Assembly: GCA_019054805.1 (NCBI GenBank)
Contig: JAHQIY010000005.1
Span: 789,501 to 853,500, forward strand
DNA: 64,000 nt
Source of the DNA: Brachionus manjavacas
Lineage: Eukaryota > Rotifera > Eurotatoria > Ploima > Brachionidae
Direction: 5' to 3'
In this document: in pieces, positions 36,430 through 48,300 of the stretch
How positions within the stretch are numbered: the stretch's first letter is position 1
Layout: every line of letters starts with the position of its first letter
Made by a program: the position numbers and the translations under genes
Notes under the pieces: generated by a model
Database searches by the model: none
What the model was told of the DNA's origin: nothing
The model's input: the letters and a program-made list of their open reading frames with translations, nothing else

Positions 36430-37989
36430 TCTTATCTGCAAAAAAATAATTTTAATTTTAATTTTTAAATTTTTTGGAATAAATTATAAAAAAATTTTTT
36501 TTTGTTCTTTTTTTACATGCTTCATCTTGGCATTGTAATTTCCATACAAAAATTTTTAATTTAAAATTTAAATTCATTTTAAAAATATAGATATTGAACT
36601 ACAAATTTTCCTGTAGGCTTTAAAAGGTGAAACAAACAATGTTTCATTAAGCATTCCATTTTAAAGAAAAAATTTAAATAAATATTTGCCAATAAATTGA
36701 TTATTTTTAATCAAATTTTTTGTTAACTTTGATTAGAAAATTTTAAAATTAATTTTTTTGTTCAATTTAACGAAACATTTTTTATATCCTGATTTTTCAT
36801 CATCAAAGTTTAAAAAGCTCAATTTAAATTAATCAAATAGAAATTAATTTTTGTAATTTTTGGAAGGTTTGAATGAAAATTCACAGTGCCCTTCATTTTA
36901 ATCTGTAAATTCAATTTTTACAAAATAACACAACTCTGGCAATTTTTCATCTGAGTGACCAAATAGTAGTTTTAATTTGCAATTATAGTTAAAGTAATTG
37001 TATTCAAATGCAAATGTTAAATTTTTCAAGTTTTTTTGGATTTTTCTTAAAATTAATCATTATCAAATCAACAAGATCAAATGAGAAAAAAAATATCTTG
37101 AAAATAAAAAAGTCAATTTAAAAAATACTAGTTTGAAAATTAGTATTTTGTTGAATCAGTTATTAATTCTATTTACTATACTCAATATTTTTTAATGTAT
37201 TTATTTTTTACATCGATCCCTGTACCTTTTTGTACTTTACGAAGTACTGATTTAGGGATGCAGGTATGCTGAAGGTTAAAGAAATATTTGATAAAATTTA
37301 AATATTAATATTTAAACAAATGATTAATTACAATCTTTATTTTAATAATCAAAAAGTAAAAAAAAGATTTTTGCTTTTTTAAATTTCTATGTAACCTGAA
37401 GATGCTTTTATTGTTGATCGAGAATTTCGCGATGCTCTTGAATTTTGAAAGATGCTTACTTATGAACCGAAAATGCCAAGTTAAGTTACAAAAGAGAAGT
37501 TCTAAAATAGCAGTAAAGAAGCAAATAGTTGATGACATGAGAGAACTGGGGTTTTTAATACAACAAAAACACCTTATGTTTTGTTTTTGAAAGATATAAA
37601 ATTGACTTTTCATTATATGAAAAATTGTTTTAGAAAAAATCTCAAGAAATTACCAAGCTATGACCATTTTAAGTAATATGTCTTTTAAGACTTTGAGCTG
37701 ACATTTATTATTTTGATGGTAAAATTAATATTTTCGGTAAAATTTACAAACTTTTAAAAATTAATTTTATCTTATTTTAAAAATTTTGTGAAGGAATTGT
37801 GCCTTAGTCATTCATTTAACAAAAATTGTTGTATGATTCATCTTGTAAAAAAAGACTTTGTAAGAAAATGTTAAACAGTTTATTTTGTTACAAAAATTAA
37901 TTCGTTCAAAGAAATTCGAAAATTGAAAAGAACACTTTGAATTTAATTAAATTAATATTTGATGATACCATTAAATAAAAAAAAGAATA
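36430..37989. other. Intergenic with copy of an interspersed repeat
   Basis: At about 36590-36900 the sequence aligns by eye with 46730-47240 (shared caatgtttcatt, ttttaatcaaattt, and atcatcaaagtttaaaaagc), so it is a copy of the same repeat family. At 37213-37252 a compound palindrome occurs (catcgatccct ... gtactttacgaagtac ... agggatgcagg). No gene is supported; the overlapping frames at 37305-37613 have no motif. Confidence 0.5.
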
Positions 37990-39756
37990 TTAACTAGTAA
38001 CCAAAATTCCAATATGCATAAAAGTTGATAAAACATCTCTTGCTATTTTGAACGCATTTAATTTGCTTTGAAAGCAATCGATTAATTTTAAATTTTTCAA
38101 ATTCATCTCATAAGAGCTTTTATTTTTAAAAATAAGGTTGGCGTTCAGTTTGTCACAATCAAAATCATTCAAATCAAACAAATTGTCTTTGTTTTGTCGG
38201 ATTATCATTCCACATTCACACTCTAAACTTTCGATTTTAAAATAATGACCTGAATTCAAACACATACCATATTCACATTCCACCTCGGTAAGACTTTTCA
38301 AAAATTTAAAAAATAAATTTTTAATAAAAATTAATTTTTTTATTTCTTGTCGTTTATTTTCAATTCTGCTCCATAAAAAATTAATACAATAAGAATAAAA
38401 GCATGGTCCACCGATTAGACCATAGCCTGATAGAACCCCTCTCTGAAATGTTCGTTCTGTTACTTTGAGCACATACTAGAGAATAAAAAATTTAGTTTTC
38501 AATATAAAAAAAGCTGACAATCACCTCTAAATCTAATGTAAAACTTTCATTTTGCACCCCAACTACAATTGTTTGTACGGGAACCTGAGATTGCAAGTGA
38601 AAGTAATTTTTTCCATGAATACTGACTAGAGATATGTGATCCAATGACCCAATGTATGAATTGTCCAAATCACATGAGATTGAATTACACATTTTACAGT
38701 CTAAATAAAAAAATTATAAAAATTATTTTTTATAAATATTATCAAAATACTTAAAAGTTCTTGAATAGGCTTAGCCGATTCTAAGCCAAGTCTGTCTAAC
38801 ACGAATAAATTTTTATGCTTTTTAAAGAAGTGCTTGATAGATGGATGGACGACTTTTTGGCAAAAAATTGCATCGATTTGATATTTTTCTACAATAATTT
38901 TCATTCTATCGACCAAATAATTCAAATTGATGAATTGTTCATTTTCAGAATTTACTTCAGAAAGATTGATTTGAAATTTTAAGTCAAAAGTGTCGAATTC
39001 TTCAAAATCGCCACTCAAACAATTCGAGTCCAAGATAAAGCACCTTGGATTTCGTATCGAATTGAACTGGACTTGATCTGTTTTAACCAAAATACCATCA
39101 AAAGTCTCACAATCATTCAAACCAAGAAGCATACTTTCATTAATAATGTACAATATTCTTGAAAAATGATCATTATTGAATGATTTAATCAACAATTTTA
39201 GGAACTGATTCGAAAATCCAACATCTGGAGCAATTTGGGTGATTTTTTTGGCGTTCAAGCATGCATCTATTAAAGCTTTTAAATGGCCTAAATCGTCCAA
39301 ATTTAAACGAAATTTCACTAAATGTGTCTCTGCTAATGAAGTTAAATGTTCGGTCAAGTCGACCAAAATTTTGTTAATAAAACATTTTTCACTCTTAAGG
39401 AGAATACTTTGGTTGATTAAAAAAGCCGCAAATAATCCACTGTCAAAATAGGAATTGATGTGTGACCTGACTAATGTAGAGGAAATCAAGTCAAATTTCC
39501 ATTTAATTAAAAAAAATGAATCGTAATCTTTTTTTTCGCAATCATTAATTTTATAAAGGCTTTCGAGCAGACTTTTGCTAGTTGTGGTGGCTTGTAAGAT
39601 ATCCGAATCAGGTCTAGTTTGGATGAGTTTAAACTTTGAATTTTTTGGACCCACTGAAGAAAGTATTAAATTTTGGTTTATTGCTAAAATTTGGTATAAT
39701 ACTAAATTTGCGTAGCTATTTTCGGAATTGTCTATTATACTAATTGAGGATTCCAT
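37990..39756 (-). CDS. MKKS: MKKS/BBS6 chaperonin-like protein
   Basis: Three exons on the minus strand, 39756-38751, 38700-38525 and 38475-37990, joined in phases 1 and 0, give 555 residues (human MKKS has 570). Diagnostic stretches: YFDSGLFAAFLINQS, matching the SDCGLFTAIL block of MKKS, and IDAIFCQKVVHPSIKHFFKK followed by LDRLGLESAKPIQEL, matching VDLVLCQKVIHPSLKQF and IDRIGV. The C-terminal SKLNAFKIARDVLSTFMHI matches the final helix of group II chaperonin-type proteins. MKKS is a divergent CCT relative that helps assemble the BBSome for ciliary trafficking. The exon-3 sequence carries family-typical YGLIGGPCF. Introns are 50 and 49 bp. The start is the only upstream ATG in frame. Confidence 0.9.
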
Positions 39757-40589
39757 TTTGTTTTTAGAAATAAATTTTGAATTATTATTTTTTTAGAATT
39801 TAAAAGAAATTAAAAAAAAAAAGATGTTGACCATTTTGTCTTTGAAAATTATTCATAATTAACAAAGCGGTTTTAATACTAATTTAATGAGAAGTTAGGA
39901 AATTTTTAAATTTTAGAAAATATGAACATTATATACCAATTAATTAAAACTGTCCAGTGTTAATATTGTTATACTTTGTTCAAACAATATTAACACTAAT
40001 CATTTTTTATGTTTTCTAAAAAAATGTATTAAAATTTCATAAATTTATTGTTTAACAAAAATTTGGTAATATTTTTTGTTAATGGTGTACAACTAATATT
40101 AATTTTATATTAGTATTCATTTTAAATGTAAAATTTAATAAAATGACGCATAAAACAATTTAAGAAAAAAAATTCAATAGTAGTCTGATTAAAAACAGAC
40201 CAAATTGACATTTTTCCCCTTTTTTGATCAGTTTTTTTTTTAATTTCAAAGCATGAAAATTATTCGTAATTTATTAAGCGGTTTTAATACAAATATATTG
40301 AGAATATTGGCAAATTTTACAATTTTTGGAAATATAAATAATTTATACCAATGAATCAAAACTGTCCAAAATTCAAATCTTCTTTCAATGATTTTTTTCA
40401 AATTATTTACTATTTTTGCTTTTTTTCTAAATTAATTTATTTTTTTAAGTTTTTTTGTCAAAGTCTAAATTAAGTAGATTTTTATTAAGTAAATTTTTAT
40501 CAATTTTCCTATTTAAACGAAATTTTTAAATGGATTGATAAAGAACTTATTTTTGATCTATGAATAATTTATTCCTTAGGGTAAAAAGT
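39757..40589. other. Intergenic with diverged direct repeat
   Basis: About 39843-39957 and 40255-40372 are related in direct orientation (shared aaaattattc, aagcggttttaatac, and aaaactgtcc). This is probably an old duplication or two copies of one element. No gene seen. Confidence 0.6.
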
Positions 40590-40908
40590 ATTCTTTTGTG
40601 TCCTTTTGTGTACTTTTGATATGAATTCTTTTTTACCTAGAGTAAAAAGTGTTCTTTTATGTCATTTATCTTTACAACTTCATGAACTTTGTCTTTTTTG
40701 GTATAAACAAGATATATAAAAAAACGAGGTCCGGGGCGTAGCCCTGGTTTACGGAATCAGGTAAATTAAAAAAAGAGGGGAATTTTTAAATTTGTTTTAT
40801 TAGCAGGAAACTATGCAAAGGTTTTCTTACAAAAGGACACCAAAGAACACTTTTTATCCTTAGCAAAAAAGGAATCATAAAAAAATACACAAAAATACAC
40901 AAAAGAAT
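40590..40908. mobile_element. Foldback/MITE element with about 75-bp inverted arms
   Basis: Bases 40590-40664 and 40835-40908 are imperfect reverse complements (roughly 80%), both reading attcttttgtgt from outside inward and containing aaaaagtgttctttt. The left arm also resembles the 20 bases preceding it. The centre holds a GC-rich core, ggtccggggcgtagccctgg, unlike the A/T-rich arms. No frame is present, so it is a non-autonomous element. Confidence 0.7.
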
Positions 40909-42304
40909 AATTAAAGCTAGTTTTAAAAGAAATCCCCAACTGAATGCACTCTTTTTTAATTTAGATGAGTTTTATTAAAATAGCGGCACCAAAAAATTAT
41001 TTGCCCTTTTTAATTGATGTAAAAATTAACAAACAAAATAAAATATAAAATTGCAATGTTGAAATTGATATCTTATCATTTCCTCGTATAAGCAACATTT
41101 GCTCGAGACAGATAACAAAATTCGATTAAAAATAAATACAAATAATAATTTTTAAAATATTTAGTTCAGTAATGCATGTTTTTTATTCTCATTTTAGTTG
41201 ATTTGTTCTCAATTAAAAAATAAAAGTTTTTTTAATCCTTTATTATAAAATTTAGGTGCTTAGTCTCAAATTATTTTTCATAGAAAAAAATGTCAATAAG
41301 TTAAAATACTGGATTTCTATTTAATTTAGTCTTAATTAATTTTTTTATGTATAATTTAATAATTGAGGAATTTCATATAATATTCGAATAAAAATTTAGT
41401 TATTTTATTAAAATGAGCCGAGAAAATACCACTATGGACAAAAATTTTTAAAAAATTCAACTACGAAATAAAAGGTATAGTTTATTTTTGCCCCAATCTT
41501 TTAATGGAACATGACTAGTAATCCTGACTTTTATGAACCCGTGTATTTTTTTTCCTAATAAATAATATTTTATGCATCTTCTAATTTAAATTATTTAAGT
41601 CATCTCTTCAATCCTAATTAACCCCTATTCTTAAACCGGGATTGTACTCTGAACCCCGTTTTTTCTTCCAAACTTTTTTTTTACTGACGACTTCTTTCCC
41701 TAAGGCGTCTTTCTTTTAAGTTTTAATTTTTTGATCTCTAAAATTGTCCATGAAGGACACATAAAGTACTCTAATTACTAAGAAGTTAAGTTTAGCCGCA
41801 GTTTTTTTTTTAATTCTATAAAATTCAATAAAGAATACCAAAAGAAATCTTTTTTATAAAATAAAGAAAAATACTAGATCCATTGACAAAAGGTGAATTT
41901 TTTGATGGTCGAATTAAATTTTTCTTTTTAAAATATTTTCGAAAGGAATTTGAAAAAAAAAAATTTAAATTTTTTTAGATATTATTTATTAAAATTTAAA
42001 GTTTAATTTAAGTCAATTTTGACGAAAACAATTAAACCGAAGAACAAAACATGTGAAAAAAAAAATTTCGTCTTCACCTGATAATTATTTTCAAGTCAAG
42101 GCAAATCCGTAATATTCAAGCTCTAGACCAAAGAAAAAACTCTAATATAGAAAACAAAATAATAAAAAAAATTGATTAAACAAGAGAAAAAAAAAAATAA
42201 TTTGCTCTGATGCTGAGACCTATAGCTACACCCGTTAGTTCGACACTCGAATCTTTTCAAACACTGTTTATTCTATGTACAATAATAATCACCTGAGTCC
42301 GCGG
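40909..42304. other. Intergenic and zinc-finger gene 3' flank
   Basis: A/T-rich, no gene seen. A minus-strand AATAAA at 42267-42272 lies 33 bases beyond the stop codon of the zinc-finger gene and is its probable polyadenylation signal. Confidence 0.6.
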
Positions 42305-45300
42305 CTAAATACCGTTAACGCTTGCGCTTGTAATTATATTTGTTATGTCACTGGAACCATTCGAGCTTGAACTGCTTGTCGAACTACTGCTGCTACTCCC
42401 ACTGCTGTTTCCATTGCTGCTTCTGTTCAGCTTCTGCTTGACCATTTTCGGATGCGCTAGAATCACATGCTGAAAAAAATCACTCTGACCATTAAAAACT
42501 TCCATGCAAAATTTACACTTTAGCAGGGACTTGTTGTCGGTGTTGCGGACAGGCGAGTCCGGCTTGGGAGCAATGGGCTTCAAGACGGGCTTGGGCACAA
42601 TTTTGGCCTTAGGCGAATGCTTCCTCAGTTTTGGTATGACTGGCGGAGGACTGGTCAACGAAGTGCTTTGATTGTTAATGGGCAGCAGCTTGGGCATTAT
42701 GGGTCTAAAGCTTGAGAAGCTCATGCCGGAGGCCGAGGCCAGCCGCGAACTATTCGCGCTAGAGCACTGGGTGGGAATTTGAACAATGGGCGCTTTAACA
42801 GAATTGGGCAGCTTGGCCACTGGCTTGACCTCGACCGGGCTCAATTTGTTCAATTTGGGCGGCTCGGGTATTTTTTCGACCACCATCACTTCCTCAACTT
42901 TTACACTCTTCTCCTTGTCTTCCACAACAGGCGAACTCTTGCGCTTTGTTTCCTCGATTTTTTTCGACGCAGCACTAAAATTTCCGCTAGTGGTCGCGGA
43001 AAAAAACGGCTTGGTAAAAATAGTCTTGGTAGATGCAGTGGTGGCCTTGGAGTCCGATTTTGACATGATCACAAATTTTTGTGTGTTTCTCTTCAATTTT
43101 TTGGAGCGTATTAGCAGCGGTCTGGTCAAGTTGACAAATGGTTTGAGGTGAATTTTGGACGAGGATTCGTCCGGATCGTTTGGTGACGAATGGGTCAGCT
43201 TCCATTTGTCCAAGTCTTGTCTGAAACCGTGGTTGATGTCGAGCATTTGGCTTCTAAGATCGTCGAGAAGCGTTTGCTCGGCGTTCAGCTCGCTCAATTT
43301 GTTTCTGTTTACCAAGCCGAACCAGGACATGAACTCGTCCCGGGTCGCCTCATTGTCCAAGTCCACCATCGGCTCCAGTCTCTTCTCTATTTGCTCCATT
43401 ATTTCATTCAAACTCTTCTCGTACTCGCCAAACTTTGAATTGGTCATGAACAATTTGCAGCAGTACTTTTTAGAATTGTGCAGCTTGAGGCTAGCTGAGC
43501 AGGGAAAAAAAAATCCGCACTTGCCACACTTGTAGTTGTGCAATGGCTGGTCATTTTGGTTGACTATTTTTCTTGGCCAAAGCTCGCACATGGTTTGAGC
43601 TATGCGCGGAAAATTAACACAGCTAAAATCAATGAGCGCCAAATCGGCAAATCCGCTGGTTTTAACTTCCAGCAGATGGTTGGGCTTGGCAACGGTCAAA
43701 TTTTTGTGAGTGTCTGTGTTCAGCCGCGACGTCCTGGTCATTATGCTCGGCATGGACGTGATGCTGTTGTCCAAGCCGGCTGTTTCTTCTTTTTTCGCCT
43801 GCTTCAGCTTATTTTTCAAGTACTGGGACTCGACAATCTGGTGCACGCTGGAATTGTGCACAACTAGGCCGTAGTGGTTCTCGAATTCAATGTCACATTG
43901 TTGACAATAGACCGACAAATTTGGATGCTGGTCATAGTGTTGGACTAGGCCGAAGTATGAAACAAACTTTTTGTCGCATTCGGGACACTCAAAATTGGCC
44001 AGATTGTTGGAATTTTTTGACGGTGTATTTGGCTTTGTATTTTTGGGCCTGGTCGGCTGAATTTTGACTTTGTAAGTTGACAGACTGGTCAAGTCCATGT
44101 TGGGCTTTAGGGCTAGGCTGGCTATGGCGTTGGCAAGAGTTCCTCCGCCATTTGCAGATGTTACTCCCGATTCGGCCAAAATGCTGGTCAATGCTATTGA
44201 TTTGGCCTTGGATTCGTCTTGACTTTCTTCTTCCATGTCGCTCACAGCCACCTCGTCGAAATTGTCCACTTCGGACAAAGATTCGGTGGCGTTCGACTTG
44301 GAGTCGGTCTCGATCCATTCCAAATCCGAGTCTTGATTGGTACCGCGTCTTTTGAGCCGTGATGTTTTGGGTTCCGATTTTTTGCTGAATGAACGCAGAC
44401 CTTTCTTACGATTTGGATCCATTATTGAACTTTTTTTGCTGTATTTTCGCTTGAAGTCGACACTTGGCGGTTTTTCGTCCATTTCATCACTTTTTTTTGG
44501 ACGCCCCGGGCGTCGCTTGTCCATGGAGTCCAATGCTTCGGCTTTAGTGTCCTCTACGCCGACTCGGAGACGGCTGGGCGGTCCGCGTCGCCGCTTTGTC
44601 TCGGTCGGACATTGCTGAGCTATAGAGTCCACAGAGCTCTTCCTTTTTTGCCTAGTGTTCATCATTGGCTGGTCGTCCATCTCCACTCTAGAGCATTCTT
44701 GTTTGTGGCGCTTGTACAATACTCCTTGGCGGTACCATTTGTCGCATTTAACACAGTAGAACTGCGGGGCTGTAGTTTAAATTTAAAAAAAAATTAAATT
44801 GGTTTTTTAATAATTAAAGAATACTGGTGACAGTAGTAACAAAAATTTTATTTATCTTTTATTTTTTATTTTGTATGCAGATTTATTTGTAGAGCAGTAG
44901 GAGATTTTTTTTTTTTTAGATTAATTTTTTTTTTAAAAAGTGAATAAAAAAAGTGTAAATAAAAATTAAACTTTGAATAATGAAAAAAATTTGCTCATTT
45001 AAAAATCAGAAATAAATTATAATTGAATTGAAAAATTTTCATTATTTTTAAAGATCTATTAGATCCCTGTAAACACGTAATATTTTAACATTTTTATTGT
45101 TTTTTTTTTTTATTTGAAAGTTTATCCCGTTCAGCTCAAAATGGATAAAAAGAAATTTTTTTAAAAAAAAAATAAAATTCCTAATTATTTATCATTCGAA
45201 TAAAAATTTCCAGTCCCTCAGTTCTTTCTAATAAATTTAAAAATGGATGTTTTTTTTTAATACAAATAAAAATTAAAAAAAAAACATGTCTCATACAATT

Positions 45301-48300
45301 GTAAATTATTAATATTTAATAAGCCGGAATTTTTTCTTTTCATAATTTCTTTTATATTTTTTCGAAAAAAAGCCAAAATGAACTAGAATAATATTTATAA
45401 AAATTTAGTGTTTCCAGTTTAAGTGAAGCTCAATCTAAATTTATAAAATAAAATAAAATTTTTTAATCAAAAATTTTTAATTTAAACATTTAATAATTTT
45501 TTTCATTGCAGAAAATTAAATTTTGACAAAGATTATTTCCCTACCGATACTGTATTAAAGTATCTCTTTGACAGATATGGTTTTAGTCTGGTATCGATCT
45601 TTATTTATAATTTATGGAAAAGATTAGAAGCACCAGCCAATTTGTAATCAAAGTTTGGATCAATAAACCAGAAATTACTTTTTAATAGTAGGGATAAATT
45701 AGTTCTGAAAACTGTCACATTTTCTAATTTTTCTACTACATTCAAAAATCGATGTTCACAAAAGCTTTTCAATTCATTACAAAGTTGTCAACCCTTTGCA
45801 GAGAATTACAGGCAAATAAATTTGCGGAACAAGCATAAGATACAAAGCCAGGATAATCAAAAGCAAAAGTACCACTGAGTTTGAAGAATAATACATAAGC
45901 TGAGAAGATTTAACTACGAAAACAAATGCGGAAAACTTAAGATTATTATATATTTTTTTTGTAAATTCATTTAATATTTACAGTAAATGATGCAGGGATA
46001 ATAGAATGCGAATATTTTAAGTAAAATTGATTGCTTTTTAAAAAATTCTATGTATTAAACCAAGTAGAGACTGCATTAAAAAATATATAAATTGTGTACT
46101 TTTTTAATAAAAATAAACTTCATTTTAAACTATTTAATTTTTCCTGTTTTTTATACCTGAATGAGTAAACGTTCTATGATTTAGTAATTTTTTTTAAAAA
46201 CGAGACTTATAATTTTTACAGATGGTTCAAAATTTATGTGAAATAAAATAAAAAAAATTTTTTTATAAGGTTAAAAAGTACAGCAAAAAGTACTATGAAA
46301 TAAAATTTTAAAATTAAGATTTCACTATTATTATCAACTAAAATGAAAATTGAGTTTAAAATTATAATCAAAAAATTGATACACTTTTAGGATGAGAAAT
46401 AGAATCCTTAAGACGACTGTTAATTTAGCTATCATTTTAAAAGTTTTAAAACTAGATTTAAAAATTGAAGGATATTCTCGTTTATTATTCAATTGATTGA
46501 ATCATAATCTTATCCAAACAATATTTTTGGAACATTTTCAGAATTTGCAGTGATGTTCCGCTTTTTGTTTTTAAGCAAAAAATTACGTATAAAAATAAAA
46601 TTTAAAAAAATGAAAAATAATAGATGTACCTGATTTTACGTAAAATTAGAGAATTGTGAATTTTTAAATAAAAATTCCAAAATACAATTTAAATTCTAAA
46701 ATAAAACTTTGGATCTTGTACTTCGGATTTTTGTTAAGTTTTGAAAGTTGAAAAAAACAATGTTTCATTTAATATTCCAATTTAAAGAAAGATTTATCAA
46801 TAATTTGATAATTTTTAATCAAATTTAAACAAATTGATAATTTAGAAATTATCAATTATCAAGAATTTTGAAAATTAAATTCTTTGCTTTTCTTATTTTT
46901 CATTTACTTTAAAAAAAAAAACCAGCCTAAACATGCAAGTTACATTTCTTTACAATTGTAATCCACTAATTCAAAATTATTTAAGTAAATTAAATAAAAT
47001 GAAAAAAAATTCCAATTAGAAAAGATTAAAGAGACAAAAATAAAGATATTTAAAAAAATATAATAATATTTTCTAAGTTAATTAAATTTTTTTTTTTTGA
47101 ATTTAGTGAAACATACTTTTTTTCATGTTGTTTAATCATCAAAGTTTAAAAAGCTCAATTTTGTCAATTTAAATTGATGAGAAAAAATTTTATTTTGAAA
47201 TTAAAAAATTTTAATTTTTGGAAGCTTTTTATGAAAATTTACAATGCTCAAAATTAAGTTTATTTTAACATTTCGTAAATTGTTGAAAAAACAAAATGTC
47301 CAAAAAATTAAAAAGCTTTTGCGTCTTTTGAGTGAGTTAATTATAAAATGGATTAAATTTAATGCATTCGTTTTGATTAATTTTATTATTAAGATTTTGT
47401 AAATTATTAAAAAATCAATTAAAAAAAACGTTAAGTTCCTAAACCTCTATCTAAAGAAATAAAAAGATGTCAAGCCTCTTAAATTTTTAGAACGGCTTTG
47501 TTTGTACTTCAATTTAGGTAAAATTTTGAATATTTACTTAAATTTACGTAGAATCTGCTAAATTTATGATTTTTCACAACTGGAAAATTTACTTTATTTC
47601 ACGTAAATTGTTGTAAAAAACAAAAAGTGTAACATCACTGTATTATCAGCATACATTATGTGATTATTTAATGATCTGATTAAATCAAAATGTGTTTAAT
47701 CTGTTATTTAAAAAAAATAAAAAACACACAAATAAATGCTATTTACATAATTTTATCCTAAAACTCTTTAAAAAATTTTAAACATGGCATCCCTTAAAGA
47801 AATAAAGCCTGTTGAAAAAAATAAGAGGCATTGGGCTTATTAAATTCAATATTTAATTCAATATAATAAAGATTGCGAAAAACTTAATATGCCAGCGGAT
47901 CTGAAATCGAAGGTTTGATGACATAGTGAAGTTTTGAGTCAAAAATTTCAAAAACTCGATAACTTTTTTTTTAAAAGTTCAAAATTGGTTCTGAAAATTG
48001 TTTTAGCTGATATATTTGTGTAACATCTTCATCAAATTCATCCTCTGCAAAACAATCTAAAAATGCGCACTCATTAAAGCATACGTAAATTATTTTGCAT
48101 TTATTAATTATTAAACTACTGTATTATGGACGATGGCTTTTGACGAATAAAAAAAAATTAAGAATAAAGAAAAACTTTAAAAAATTAGAAAATAAAATGT
48201 ATTTTTTTAATGTAAATTTATTTTTTTTAAGTATAATATTTGCAACTTTGTTATAAAAAAATTTCAGAATTGTTTTGGTATTATTTTTTTTCTCTAAGTG

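Noticed and set aside
42779..44797. Many plus-strand and alternative minus-strand frames
   Set aside because: Antisense or shifted shadows of the large zinc-finger exon; no domain and no splice support.
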